Of a stretch of DNA of 64,000 nucleotides, positions 24,561 through 37,601 are shown in pieces. Under the pieces are notes generated by a model. The model worked only from the letters and a program-made list of their open reading frames with translations, made no database searches and was not told where the DNA came from. Position 1 is the stretch's first letter. The number at the start of each line of letters is the position of its first letter. Position numbers and translations under genes: made by a program. Location: the NCBI RefSeq assembly GCF_030272615.1, contig NC_081414.1:910847009-910911008 (forward strand), in the 5' to 3' direction. Source of the DNA: Cryptomeria japonica. Taxonomy: Eukaryota; Streptophyta; Pinopsida; Cupressales; Cupressaceae.

Positions 24561-26282
24561 ATGCAATCTTTCAAAATACAATTATGTTAATATAATACGA
24601 TATATGACACATGCTATTTATGTTAGTGTAATAAGTTTATGTACCTAACTAATTCCTTAGTGGGGACCTTTTTACATGTTAGCTTAGTTCCTAGGAGTCT
24701 TTCTATAAGTCTTAGTTGTCAATGTGATCTTATCTCATTTACTTCTTGTGTCCTTACGCATTTACTATTTTTTTAAAGTTGTTGTCTCATGTTATAGGAT
24801 TAAGGCACATGTCAACATCTTGTTTAATTTTGTCATTTACCTTCCCTATATAAGCAAGGCTAATGTACACTTTGTAACACATCTCATAGGTCTTAATATC
24901 AAGCAAGATCATTTCTTGCATATTCTCTTGTGGAATATTTAGCTCCAACAAGATAGAAAATTAAGGTGCCTCATTCAAATCTATTTAGAAAATTCAATGC
25001 CCCTAATTTTTAGGGGAACTCACCATGTATTTCTTGTGGAAAAATTTAGAGAAAAAAATACCAAAATAAATTAATGTTGAATGGGTGGTGGGCACTTTCC
25101 ATGTAGACACTTGAATATGGTCAATGATATGATTGTATAGCTAAAGTATATTAATATTGTGAGGGGTAATGAAGATAAACGAATCACATTTTCATGTTCT
25201 TTTTTAGACTCCTGGGCAACCTACTTATAGCCATTAGAGGTACCTATACTAAGATCACAATTTAAGGGTGGCGATGCCCTTATTTTAAAGGACATGAGAT
25301 GAAAAATACAAAATACCATTAAAATATACCTTGGTTGTTCATGGTAGATTGAAGGAGAAAGGGAAGAAAGACAAGAAACAAGATAAAGGGAGAATTAGGT
25401 CAAGAGGGATATCTATGTCTCTTGGTAAATCCAAGATGAAATGTTAGAACTTGTGGTAAGAAATGCCACATTCAAAACAATTACAAAGAAAAGAAAAAGA
25501 AAGAAAGATGGATTAGATGATGACATATTCTATTACTTCTCAATGCAAATATTTTAAGGAAAATCAAATCAACATTGTATCTTAATATTAAGAACACGAA
25601 AAATGTAATTTTTCAGGCTATATAACACAAAATTATATTTTTGGGGCTATTAAGGTTAATTTTGGCCCCAAAAATATCAAAATGGGTCATGAATAAATTA
25701 ATTTGGTTATGATGACATGGAGCTCTCTAAGACCTTTTTTAAAAATATAATATTAATTGGATTCCTATATTAGAAGCTACTTCAAAAGTTAGGACCCCAT
25801 ATCAGAAATGTAAGGGCATCTATGATATATAAGAGAGCTATGAGAGGGAGTTACACTTGTTGACCAACTCATGATACATTTTATGACACACCATGAAGCT
25901 TATTTGAATGGATATAATGGAGTAAAAATGAAGCACCCAATTTGGTGAGTGGATTATGATGAGCTTATGATAAGTGTAAAGAATACATTATTCTTACCTT
26001 GTGGATTCATCTTGGGATTTGGATGTTGGTTTTTGACCAAGGATTTAGGTGCCAAATTTTGGGTGGTTTTATCTCATGTTTTCCTAATTATAATTCGAGG
26101 GTTAAATTAATTGCTTCTCCTATTTATTGAGTGTGTGAGATGGATATTTTAGTGAGTTTGGTAGGCTTCCATGATTATTATATATATCCCTTGTTGGTGG
26201 TACACTTGTAACTTGGATTAGAATCTACAAATGCATTATAGCCATTGATTACTAAATAATACATTGAGTTACTTTGGAGTGT
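24561..26282. other. AT-rich stretch with old copia LTR character, no gene
   Basis: Nothing codes convincingly. The right part (about 25900-26282) probably belongs to the next copia LTR because it runs into a U5 signature. The left boundary of that LTR is not visible. Confidence 0.35.
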
Positions 26283-26316
26283 GACGTTTTTCCCTCAAAA
26301 GGGTTTTCTACACATA
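26283..26316 (+). repeat. copia U5 signature
   Basis: ACGTTTTTCCCTCAAAAGGGTTTTCTACACATAAATC has the plant copia U5 form TTTTTCCC...GGGTTTTC.ACGTAAATC, about 300 bp before a gag fragment on the same strand. Confidence 0.5.
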
Positions 26317-26579
26317 AATCATAGTGTATCAATATATAACTTATTTTTATTTCCTTGTAACTTTATGATCAACTTAATTTTTGGCACATATTCCCTTGCA
26401 TAGATTAGTGTAGGAATAATATTACACACCTCCACCACCTTTCATTTTCTATTAAAGCTTGATTAAAATGGGTCCTAGGTGTCAAGGACACGGTTTTTTA
26501 TCTAGTCTTATTTTGAATGGGAGCTTGTGCAAAATGATAACTTGTTGTAGGAAAGTAGCAAGTACATCAAGGATAGATA

Positions 26580-26945
26580 TGGAGAGGTTAATTGACATTA
26601 AATTAAAGTTCTAAAATCTAAAGATGGAGGATATTCTTATAGAGAAAGATCTATGTGATGTAGTATCTAGCTCCACACTAATTGAAATATCATGGGTCAA
26701 TTGGGATTTATTGGATATAATGGTGAAGGGCTCTATTAGGCTCTAGTTTATAGATTAGTTTTGTTGAATGTACATAAATAACCCACTTCAAAAGCTCTCT
26801 GGAAGAAACTAGGAGACCTATACCAAGATAAATCCATATTTACCATACTTTTCTCAAGAAAAATGTTATATACCTTGAGAATGGACAATGATGATTTTAT
26901 GGCCGAGCATTTAAATGCATTAAATATGATTCCATAGCTCCCAGT
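26580..26945 (+). pseudogene. copia gag fragment
   Basis: Conceptual translation over frameshifts gives NLKMEDILIEKDLCDV, then a segment like NNPLQKLSGR, LPYFSQEKCYIP and ending LNALNM. The order matches plant copia gag (KMEDLL..KDLW.V, AKALWEKL, LRMEDG.S..EHL). Stops and frame changes make it non-functional. Confidence 0.6.
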
Positions 26946-28727
26946 GATGTAAAATTATGGATCCATTGTGATCTCCCCCACCCTCTTTTGTTTAGACAAA
27001 ACTATTTCACCATTTGTACCATAGAAATTTAATAGAACCAAATTCCCTTAACCATGCCAAACCCTAAATTTAAAAGCCCTTTTCATTATCCTCCCAATCA
27101 AATCTAAGACATTTTCATCCTTTTCCTTTTATTTTATTCTTTATTTATGATCCTTTTCATTTCCCTTTGTCTCCATCAAAATAACACACCAGTGATTTCC
27201 TTATTGCCCCCCCTAAGGCTTCATCTTGTGACCACCGTGTATATTGCATACACTACATTCACCTTGTCACTAAGTTTGCACGCACCCATTATGATTTTAT
27301 GGAGATTGTATCACACCAAATAAGGTTATTACTAAGATAATATTTATCCTCTACAATGCATCCCTTCTCCCCACAGTTAGTTCAAGGTTTTTCATTATTT
27401 GGAGGACACACATGTATTTGATAACGAAGATAGGCATCAAATATCAAAGAGGGTCCACTCATGTAATTTTCAAGAGCCCCACAGACAAAAAATTAATTAC
27501 TATGGCCTCTAACTCTATAGTTGTGTCCTCTTAAGTTCTATAATTATTTCCATCAACTTTGCTACAACACCAAAATTCCAAAAATACTCATATCTAACCT
27601 ATATTTTCACCAAAGAAATCACTTTAGCCTTTCCAATCTATTTCCAAAGTAAAAATATTCATTTTCTACATGCTTAAGATTCATTTTCGTGTTTCTTTTT
27701 TGTAGCTTCTCAACTTGTAATTTTCATTTCATAACTCTTATACTTTCTATTTTAGATCACATAAACATACATTAATTTAGTTAATAGATAGTACATAGAA
27801 GGGTAGAATCTCTTAGGTATATTCCCCACTTAGGAAGTTACCAAAATAACATTTTATTTGACATGCTAGCTCATATATTTTAATACATACACCAAAGTGG
27901 GTGTAGAATGCAAGAGATACCCATACATGCATTATAATCCTAGTCCTTCATTTTCCACCACTTTGTATGGATGACATAAATGCATGGTCTTAACATTCAA
28001 TTTAACTTATTTGACACACTAGCTAACCCTAATATTGAATCCATCATTCATATATGCTTAATCCATCACTATAGAATAATATTAGCTTAATTTTGGAGGG
28101 TTTTGACTCCCTCTACCAATCCATACCCATGGTCATGTCCCTTGGCTAGGACCATGTCTACAATCTAGTTCTCTCAATTTAAATTTAAAACCTCTCACTT
28201 CTCGAGCTAAATTTGTAGGAATATGATTGTTACCCACCAACTTCTAGTTGTGTGTCTAGGACTTGTATTCAAAGACATCATCCTAAGCCATTTTAATTTT
28301 TAACTCATAATCAAGTATCCAAATAAAAAGTTAATAGAAAACTTAGTCTTGGTTTCAATTGTATCAACATTTACATTATATGTTTAGTTCATTTTCAATC
28401 GTGCTACATTGGTCAAAGGGCTTGATTGCTACATTAGTCTTCCCTTTGTTTAGAATAAGGCCCCAAATATGCTTTCCACCAACAATATTTTCTCAAACAC
28501 ATGTATTGACAAAGAAAAATATAATTTAAAAGTCAACATGAGTATATGATTAATTTACAAGAAAGTAAAATGTCCCAAGATCAAATTATGGGCACAACTA
28601 GACAAAGTTCAAAGGATCTTCATCATAGGATCTTGATCACTACTCCAATACTAGATTCCAATTTTTTATTTTTGTAAAAAAATAAAATAATAATAATTAA
28701 AAAAAACTCAATAAACCAATCAAACTC
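26946..28727. other. AT-rich stretch, nothing recognised
   Basis: Beyond the copia gag scrap no domain or repeat could be identified. It may be the decayed remainder of that element. Confidence 0.4.
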
Positions 28728-28800
28728 TATTTTTTTTTTTTGATGAATATGCCTTCTCTATTAAGTATAAATATTAAAGTACATATTCACAAAAAAAGGT
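28728..28800 (-). repeat. probable LINE 3' tail, minus strand
   Basis: A run of 12 T followed by GATGAATATGCCTTCTCTATT. In reverse this ends GAATATTCATC-like plus poly-A, resembling the plus-strand LINE tail at 14610-14636. The LINE body cannot be recognised in the following 600 bp. Confidence 0.4.
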
Positions 28801-29493
28801 CGAGGGAGGTTTTTCCACAAATTCATTTTTGCTACCTAATATAGGCGCACGAGAATCTATTTGGCTAAAATCCAAGGACTAAGGGGTATCCATTTGGCCA
28901 AACTCACCTGAAGCATGATCCATGCCTTTAATATTAAAGCCTTGCACTCAACAAGACTTGATCCCTTATAGACTCATAAATAACCTTTCAATTCTATTGC
29001 ATTTTAATTATTTCATTTTTCAATTTACCTTGTTTTCTTGAATCTTTATTATTTCAATTTCAACCCCACTAAATTCTAAATTTAATTTAATTTAATTTAA
29101 TTAAAATAAAGCACTAAATAAATAAAAATAGGAGAACTTGTATGATTCTCTTAACTTTACCAAAAATATATTAAAAGTGTGATAGTAACATCAAAGAAAG
29201 TTGTTATAAAGCCACCTAAACTAATGTTAAAAGATAAGAGCAAAGTGCGAGCTAATACGACTAAATGCTAAAATTACTTGTATAGTTCATAGGTTATGCT
29301 CAAATTGAACCCAGCAATCGTCTTTGTGACACATGAATTTATTTGGTTGGGAGGGTTATTTGACCTTTGAATTACTTCATCTCCTTCAGCCGGTGGTCAT
29401 CCAAGCGAACTATTAGGCTTTTAAAAGGGGCTTAGGCTAAAGCCGCCCTTAACATATACCTCTGTTGTACACTTGTGCCGGGCGGACAACATA
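28801..29493. other. region upstream of the MSBP-like gene
   Basis: No gene seen. The last 100 bp become less AT-rich toward the promoter. Confidence 0.4.
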
Positions 29494-29506
29494 TACACAT
29501 TATATA
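29494..29506 (+). promoter_or_regulatory. TATA-like box of the MSBP gene
   Basis: ACATTATATATACAC, about 110 bp upstream of the start codon at 29610, leaving room for a leader of about 80 bp rich in CT. Confidence 0.45.
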
Positions 29507-29609
29507 TACACAAACCCACGGAAAGGATTCGCTTGTGTCTGTCTGTTTGCTCTCTTCTGATATCTGTGGAGTCGCGGAGAGTAGTGGGTTTTTTGCATTT
29601 GGGGGTAAA

Positions 29610-32600
29610 ATGGGTATATGGGCAACATTCATGGAAGCCATTCCTGCATACACAGGACTAACCCCTGTAACATTTTTCACTCTGATGGCTGTGTTAGTGG
29701 CGGTCTATCACCTTGTAAGTGGCATGTTTGCAGCGCCTGAGCCCCATGGAAACAGGGACTTTGTGCCTATGGAGCCTATCCCTGAGCCGGTTCAGCTTGG
29801 TGAAGTCACAGAGGAGGAATTGAAGGCCTATGACGGGACAGATCCCAAGAAGCCCTTGCTCATGGCAATCAAGGGGCAGATCTACGATGTCTCTCACTCC
29901 AGGTATGTGGTCTTCTCTAACTATAATTTTTTTCTGTAATTATGCTTGTCTATTGTTTGACCTCTTTGATTTTGGGCATCTTTTTGTTGTTCCCCCTAAT
30001 TTGGAGTATTTACTGTTTTTGCTATTTGCCCCTATTGTTTTTTATTTGGTTTTCGGGTGTTTTGATGCCGATTATAGTTTCTTGGTCGTTGCCTTGATAG
30101 TATGCAATTGTTTGATTGCATGTCTTATCAATTCGCATCTGGGTTTTGTCTTTCTTTCTTGGTTTCCATTTCTTTTTTCATCTTCATAATATTTTTGCAC
30201 GATTACTGTAATTGAGACGGTTATCTTGTGTCTTGTAGTGTTTGCATTTGGAGCACCTCTCCGAGTTTGGTTTGTTTTCATTACAGAACATATACGTTTA
30301 TTGAAATTATGTAGAATCGTTTCGTTTCAATTCTGAAATAATCAGAAGTTACTGTGTGGGGATTTTGGGGTTTATAGTTGTGGGGTTTCTTCTACAGTAA
30401 GAAGTTGTTTCCTTATGTTAGATGCATGTGTTGTGCAGGTATATTCTCTGTCTTGGTTCCCTGCTATTTCAAGAAACATGGTATTACTCAGAGCGATGTA
30501 TGATCGCTTAAAGAGTAAGGGTTTACTGCATAGATTTACATTGGAATTGAAAATTACTGCGAGGAACGGGTTCTCTAGTCAAATGAGACGGGTTTCCTTT
30601 TCATTTATAATACCCTATCTTGTCTGCTTTGTGCAGTGGTGCTCTTACTTATCTTGTGGTCACTACATAGATGCAGTTCATTCTATTATCTAACGATAGT
30701 AATTTTAAGGCCTCGCGTATGAAGTCCACCCTATGGATTTTTGTGTTTTCTTATCAGGTTGTTGTGATCGTGTTATCTTTATCTATCTGTTGTGTTGTAT
30801 GACAAATAAATGTGAATATGCTTCTTACAATTTATATCACTTTGTCCACGGCTTTGTTTTAGGACTGAGATTAATCAGTAGTTACAGTTTTAAGTGTGTG
30901 CATTCATAGCTTTGTTTCAGGCCCTAGTAGTCAATAGGATTCTTAGTTTAAGAATGTATGGTTATCACGTTCAAGCATAATGGGTGGTGGAACTGAAAAA
31001 TGCGGGGCAAGGGTATTGATACATCGGTAGTTGATTTTGATGGGCATCTGCAGTCTGTAGGTTTCTTAATCGTGCATATGTACCAATCAATTGTGGGGTT
31101 TCTTGTACAGTAAGAAGAGGTTTCTTTACATTAGATGCATGTATTGTGTAGGTATATTTTGTCTTGGTTGCCTGCTATTTTAAGAAACATAGTATTACCC
31201 GTAGCGATGCATGATTGCTTAAAGAATAAGACTGCATAGACTAATGTCAACCATAATGACCATCGGAATTGAAAATTACAGCGATAGTCCTGGTGCTTAA
31301 ACAGATTCTCTAGTCAAATGAGACGAGTTTTCATTCCATTTGGTGCATGTATTGTGGAACTATACTTTATCCTGTCTGCCTTGTGCTCCAGGAAGCAAGG
31401 TGGTGGTGGGCGGTCTTACTTATCTTGTGATCACTACACAGATTCGGGTAGGTCATAAGACTAGGCTTGATGCAGTTCATTCTATTATCTAGCGAGGGTA
31501 GCTTTAAGGCCTCGCCTATGAAGTCCACCATATGGATTTTTGTGTTTTCTTGTCAGGTTGGTGTGATCGTGTTTTCTTTATCCATCAGATGTTTTTGCTT
31601 TTAGGGATATGTTCCTTTCTATATGCCATCTTTATATGTAAATGAGTTTGGTTTTATTGTATGACAAATGCATGTGAATTTGCTTCATATAATTAATATC
31701 ACTTATGCATACAAGTACAGTGAGTTGTCCATGGCTCTGTTTTAGGACTGAGACTCATCGAGAGTTGCAGTGTAGGGATGTGGATTAATAGCGCTTTGTT
31801 CAGGCCTAGTAGTCAGTAGGATTCTTATGTGAGAATGTGTAGCTATCACCTTAAAAAGTGTAATGGGCGGTGGGACTAAAAATAACGGGGCAGGGGTATT
31901 GATACATTGGTAGTTGTTTTTGATGGGCGTTTGCAGTCTGTAGGTGTCTTAATTGTGTAGATATACAAATCAATTGTTTTGTGAATTGTGTTTGCAGAAT
32001 ATTAGTTTGTAATTGGTAATTCTATTGCAGATATGTAAGATGTGTAGGATTTGGCTGCAGCTTTGAAAACAGATTTAGGTTTTGTTTTGATAAATGGTTA
32101 TATCGTCGAAGGGTAAACGGATTAGGGTCAACCACAATCTATAGCAGGATTATGGCAAGTTGTGGATATAGAGTTTATTTAATTCGTTGTAATGGCCTGG
32201 TATGCTAGCTTTATACTTGGGATAGAATTTGGGCTCATGTAGATGCTGTAATGTATTTGCTTAGCTGGGAATAGCTTTTATTTTGTACTGAGATTGGCCA
32301 TATCCTAACTGCTGGCTATAAGATATATTAGAAACATTTTATGATTATCTTCTTGTATTTTCTGAATTAAATTGTGGAATGAAAACAATCTGTAGGTTTT
32401 TGTATGTGTGATATTCTAGCTTCATATTTATGAGTACCAATGAGTAGAATAGACTTTATGAATTCAATTTCTTTTACAGCAGGAATTCAACAAAACATTG
32501 TCAGCGCTGGTCGTTGCTTTGCATTTTGATTTCTTAGATTGGCAGATGATAACTTGTACCTGGATGTGCACATAGAAATTGATAAAATTATGGTCTAATG

Positions 32601-33134
32601 CATGTTTTGTGTTTTAGAATGTTTTATGGCCCAGGTGGTCCATATGCCTTGTTCGCTGGAAAAGATGCTAGCCGAGCCTTGGCAAAGATGTCCTTTGAGG
32701 AGAAAGATTTGACTGGGGACCTTGAAGGCTTGGGTCCTTTCGAACTAGATGCTCTTCAGGACTGGGAGTACAAATTTATGGGAAAGTATGTTAAAGTTGG
32801 GCAGATCAAGAAACCTGCTGTTAAAGAAGTGGAAGTTACTGGATCTGATAATGGACCTGAAGCAGAGCATAGCACTAGGGAAGTGCAAATCAATGAGGAA
32901 TCATCTGTTAAGGAAGTTGCTGAAGGGACGACAAATGATGAATTGAAGGTAGCAAATGGTACATTGGAGGCTGAAGAGGCTGCAGAACCCAAGGAAAATG
33001 GAGTAGAACCAAAAGAGGATATTGATGTTACAAAAGATCCAGTGGAAATAAGTGAAGCTTCAGAAGATGCACTAGATGGGAAGAAAAACAAGGAGATTGT
33101 ACATGAAGCTAACCATACAGCTGCAGTTGCTTAG
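29610..33134 (+). CDS. MSBP: membrane steroid-binding protein (MAPR family, cytochrome b5-like)
   Basis: Two exons, 29610-29902 and 32618-33134, joined across a phase-2 intron (AG|GTATGT donor, TTTTAG acceptor) give 269 residues. A membrane segment spans about residues 18-40. The cytochrome b5-like heme/steroid-binding domain spans about 64-170 with EEEL..YDG, KPLLMAIKGQIYDVS, MFYGPGGPY (Tyr107 corresponds to the heme-contact tyrosine of the animal homologue PGRMC1) and FAGKDASRALA. A long acidic, Lys/Glu/Val-rich tail follows. The sequence is very close to Arabidopsis MSBP1/MSBP2, endomembrane or plasma-membrane proteins that bind steroids, affect brassinosteroid signalling and (family knowledge) organise lignin-pathway P450s at the ER. 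The start at 29610 is chosen because MGIWATF aligns with family N termini; the in-frame upstream extension from 29475 has no counterpart. The frame is intact, so the gene is probably functional. Confidence 0.95.
29903..32617 (+). other. 2.7-kb intron of MSBP with internal tandem duplication
   Basis: T-rich plant intron. 30378-31096 and 31097-31976 are diverged tandem copies (for example GTTTCTTCTACAGTAAGAAG near 30384 and GTTTCTTGTACAGTAAGAAG near 31099; GTATTGATACAT near 31013 and 31897). The second copy is about 160 bp longer. Confidence 0.8.
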
Positions 33135-33416
33135 GAGTAGATAAGCCATACGTTACTCATTATAAAGCATCTGATCCTAATCATTTTGAATGTTATAAAA
33201 GTTTTGTGCATATTGGTAGTATGTTATCGTTGTTTCCCTAGGGGGCAACAAACAACAAACAAAGTATCATGTTAATTTTGTTTTTATGCGTTGGACTCTC
33301 TAGTGTTCATAAAGGAATATCCTTCGTTACATATGGGAGTTTTCCTCGATTCAACTTTTTAATGAGAATATACAGTACGAAATGATATATAGCTATTGTT
33401 TCAGAAATGTCCTGTT

Positions 33417-33430
33417 AATAAAAAAATAAA
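33417..33430 (+). terminator. poly(A) signal of MSBP
   Basis: AATAAAAAAATAAA, about 285 bp after the stop codon, in a T-rich 3' region. Confidence 0.5.
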
Positions 33431-33450
33431 AGTTAGAATTGAATTTGATG

Positions 33451-33813
33451 TGGTGGAAGCTTGTGCTTTGATGTATATCGTTGGCATTTAATATGATGTT
33501 GAACTTATGCGATTGAATAATTTAACTTATCTATTTGGGTTGGATTTGGTTGAAGAAAAAGAAGTTGTTACAGCCTCAAGCTTGGCTTTGTAATTCTTCT
33601 GTAACTAGTCGAGTCGAATGAATTTTTGAGATTAGGTAGATGATGTAGCCTTGTGCATGTGGATTGCTTTGTACCTCTGCAGTAGAGCATTTTATTAAAC
33701 ACGTTGTTCATGGATAGAGTTACGATGTCGAGGATCTATGATTGAGATATTAGTGTTTAAAGAATGGGAACTGCCATTGCTTATTTAAGAATACAGGATT
33801 GAAATGTCTTGTA
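33451..33813. other. downstream flank, no gene
   Basis: Unique AT-rich sequence between the gene and a tandem repeat block. Confidence 0.4.
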
Positions 33814-34316
33814 TTAGTTGGATTCACATTCCTTGGAAGAAGTGTTCGATTAGAGTAACAGAGGGCAATGTCTTGTATTATGAGCAAGGATTGGGCATTG
33901 GATAAGGACATGTTACAATGAAAAGCTTGGATGAGCGTAGTTTGGGAACTAACATTTGAAGTAATTAGTTGGATTCACATTCCTTGGACGTGTTCAATTA
34001 GAGTAACAGAGGGCAATGTCTTGTATTAGGAGCAAGGATTGGGCATTGGATAAGGACATGTTACAATGAAAAGCTTGGATGAGCGTGGTTTGGGAACTAA
34101 CATTTAGAGTGATCAGTTGGATTCAAATTCCAACTGAAGTTATCAGTTGGACTCAAATTCCTTGGAAGTGTTCAATTAGAGTAATAGAGGGAAGTAAATT
34201 ATTGTAGCGGTGTCTTGCATTAGGAGCGAGTATTGGGCATTGGATAAGGACATGTTACAACGAAAAGCTTGGATGAGCGTAGTTTGGGAACAACATTTGA
34301 AGTAATCACTTGGATT
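33814..34316. repeat. tandem repeat, about 150 bp x 3
   Basis: Three units start at 33814, 33965 and about 34114. Shared words are TTAGTTGGATTCACATTCC, TAGAGTAACAGAGGG, GGGCATTGGATAAGGACATG and AAAGCTTGGATGAGCGT. The third unit carries a short internal duplication and an insert near 34190. Confidence 0.9.
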
Positions 34317-35600
34317 ATTTTTGTTGAAGTTTGCCGAAGACATTACTTGGATGTATTTGAATATAGAGTTCTTTGTTTGGCATATTTTATTATATTTAAT
34401 GTCCTCCGCAAATGTAAGTATAATTAACAGGTGACCTTGATGGACAATTTAAACTATTCAGGGGTTGGTGATGGAAACTTTTTCATGTGGTCCTTTAATT
34501 TAATAAAGCAGATAAATTTTATGCCTATTATTGGCACACTATGTGAATTTGGGGCTTATATTGCGGGCACCTGAATATTCATGCATGTAATACTGCATGT
34601 GTTGTGGAAACACCTGTACGATTTATTGTTAAATTAGAAGCTGTTGGAAGCTATCACTTAACACGCTACAATAATGATAGAAATTATGGCATAGTGTGTT
34701 ATTATGTCGTCAAATTTGGGCTTGGCAGGTGATAGGTTCAATTGGATGAAAAAGACGATGTTTCTAATATTATTCTTGTAAAAAAACTTGTTGCTGCATT
34801 AGGAAATATTACAGCGTAGGCATGTCTGAAGGATAAATAAAAGCAAGATACAAACCCTTAATGAAGGAATGCTCGTCTCCATTAAGCATACCACAGGAAA
34901 ACGTTCTGCATGCCATATTTAAGGGCACTGTTAATGATCTTGCTAAATTCCTGTGCATTTGTACATAGTGTATGATTAGAAGAGGAAAGTAAACTTTAAC
35001 AGACAAGTTTATTAAGGCAAGATTTCTCAGTTCAGTTAACTTAGTCAAACTGATGGGCAAAAGAAATACCAAATTCGGCAACCAATCTATCAATCAAATT
35101 TTCTTCGTCTTGTAGCAATGGAAAATGGTCCAATGGTCCAATGGTCCAATGGACTTATAATGGACAACAATAGCAATGATGGCAGAAGCAGTACACTTTA
35201 GAGATAATTGCAGGAATCTACGTGTTTATCAATTAGTATTACAATATAGAATTCATTTCAAGTATTCAGATGTTTATCAGTATTTTTTTTCGAGAAGTTA
35301 TTATGAAAAGTTATTTTCCTACATTGTTTTGTCTTGTTTTTATGTTTTTCCCTATGTTTAAACTTCAGGCAATTGACGATATTATTATGTTATTTTGTCT
35401 TATTCATGGTCTGATTTGCCTTTGTTTAAGTATGCTTTTTAAATTTGTGTTGTGATTAAACTTTAGGCTCTTGACAATATGATTAATTTTCCTCCTCTGA
35501 AATACCCTTGTCAAGTGGAGTCGAGTTGTAATCTGTTTTCACTATACTTGAGCTTTTTGGAGTTGCAAAGATCCTTGTCACCTTTTTAAAATTTTGGCGC
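34317..35600. other. AT-rich intergenic stretch, no gene
   Basis: No supported frame. A small microrepeat of AATGGTCC (three copies, 35124-35149) is present. Confidence 0.4.
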
Positions 35601-36616
35601 GTATCTTAACAACTTCTGTAGCCCCACAAGCATGGAACATGGTCTATCACACAACTTTAAGCTCTTGACAAAAGTGGTACAAGCTTTGTTTCTAAATGTC
35701 TTAACACGTATTTTGCAGGTTTTCGGATAGATCATACATATAAGCAAAACTTCCAAGTTGCAATTTGCACAAAGATGTCATGCATATAAGTAAAACTTCA
35801 AAGTTGTAATTTGCACACAGATGTCATCCTCCTTGTGAGTCTTTAGACTCATGGTGCTTTCATTTCTTGCATGCTCAACTCATTTCTTGCATTCCCCGCA
35901 ATCAAGAAGATTCAATTTTGTAAATTGCTAAATAGGTTGAGTTGTGCATGTAGGTGCATTTTACACAAAGTTTGACTTTGTATGCATGCATGTTCCTTCG
36001 ATGTTAAGTGGGCGCCTTGCATGTATTGTTTATGGTTAGCATGCTTCAATTTGCATGAGCAAGATAAGATAGACGCCTTGCATGTTCATATTAGTCTTGC
36101 ATGCATGCAATGAAGAGGATGATGACATGTGGCATTTCTAGGCATACATCTTGTAGCTCTATAAATATAGGTTTTTTTCTCGAGCAAGAGAATAAATATT
36201 AGTCGTAGGGTTATGCTATCAGATTTCTTCCAAAAAAGAGCAAGATGTAAAACTTAATATTAAGGCTTTCAGAGTATTTTGATATATTGTTTCAATGCTT
36301 AGGAGTGTGAGGGATTTTACTTGAAAAGCTTTTTCCCATGTATATAGGTATTTTTCAATCTTCTATATATCTTTCTTCTATTTTTATTTTTCTTTCATGT
36401 TTTGAAGTGTTAATTTGTATGCCATGCTATGCAATTTACTTAGATCTGTAAGGTACATTATACTTCCTTTAAAGTTTAATGTGATGAAATATCATTGATG
36501 TTTTTTCCCTTCTTTAAAAGTATATTAGTATGTGCTTGTATCAAGTTGTTGAATATACAATCAAAAGGAAACAAAGGATATTGAAAGGTGCATACTAGAT
36601 TCATCTTCCCTTTCAA
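35601..36616 (+). repeat. probable copia 5' LTR K
   Basis: TATA core CTCTATAAATATAGG near 36156, a copia-like TTTTTCCCATGT near 36330, and a degraded initiator-Met primer-binding site TTGATACCAAAGC at 36617-36629. The left boundary is a guess. Confidence 0.4.
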
Positions 36617-36639
36617 TTGATACCAAAGCTAAGTTTCAT

Positions 36640-36870
36640 GGCTTGCATATGAGTTTCATGTACTTGCACAAATTTGCATGTGTTCGTATGTCATTGCATG
36701 GATTTGCATAACCTGCATGTGCTTCCATACCATTGCATGGATTTGCATAACCTGCATGTGCTTCCATACCATTGCATGTACTTGCATGTCAATGGGCGTG
36801 AGTTACATGTACTTGCATGAAATTGCATGTGACTTGCATGAACTTGCATGTTGCTTACGTGACATTGCAT
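36640..36870. repeat. TTGCATG-rich minisatellite
   Basis: About 15 TGCATG words in 230 bp. A 39-bp unit (CCTGCATGTGCTTCCATACC...) is repeated about 2.5 times at 36712-36780. Confidence 0.85.
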
Positions 36871-37299
36871 GTGTTGGTTACATAGTTTTTAAGATTTTGG
36901 GTTTTTTTTTTTTTATGATTTTTAAGCTTGCCAAGCTTGGATGAATATGTCAGAAGGAATTGACTTATTTTTAATCCTAATTTGAGTGGAATTTTTGTAG
37001 TTGATATTTTTTTGGGGGTACAACATAAATTTGATGGACAAGATGGATTATTGTGGAGTTGATTGTGTGTTTCTATTTGGTATGACATTGAATTAGAGCT
37101 CCTCCTTTATGGTACATATAATACCTTTCATGCAAGGTGGTGTTCTTTCATTCTATGGTTGTGTAACAAAGTATTCATGTTGTGTGTCTATTATTGGCTC
37201 TTTCATCATATGGATAAACTTGGGTTGCCATTGAATGCATGCGAATGTATTAAATGGAATATGCACATAAACTTGGCCTATTCTAACAAACACATGGAA
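36871..37299. other. AT-rich stretch, no gene
   Basis: Short open frames only, without recognisable similarity. Confidence 0.4.
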
Positions 37300-37601
37300 A
37301 CCTAGAAATGATAATTATGTTGATAACTTGATGGAGGAGATAAGGTTGCTCATTGATTTAGCAACATGATGATATGATAAGGGTGATAAAATGGGTAGCT
37401 GAATAATAGCATATGGAGAGATGCATAAAATGAGAGAAGAGGCCTTTATTTATAGATTTTTTCATGAGTAAAATCAATGACCAAGATTCAATGTCAAATG
37501 GAGGGTTAGGATTGAATGAGATTGTGGTCCTAGATTTGGAGATTTAGCCTTGTGACAAGTGTCACAAAGAGAAGTGAGGTATGTCGTGACCTTTTCACAC
37601 A
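37300..37601 (-). repeat. possible LTR end, minus strand
   Basis: Minus-strand TATA (CTATAAATAAAGGCC near 37447), a terminal CACACA at 37601 and, beyond it, a plus-strand polypyrimidine block (GACCCCCTCTTTTTGC, 37621-37636), as expected for the 3' LTR of a minus-strand element. Left end not located. Confidence 0.35.

Noticed and set aside
29475-29609. Upstream in-frame start for the MSBP gene
   Set aside because: The extra 45 residues have no family counterpart, include the probable leader just after the TATA box, and the protein aligns from MGIW.
30415-30693. 92-residue frame in the MSBP intron
   Set aside because: Lies in duplicated intronic sequence; the second copy does not keep the frame.
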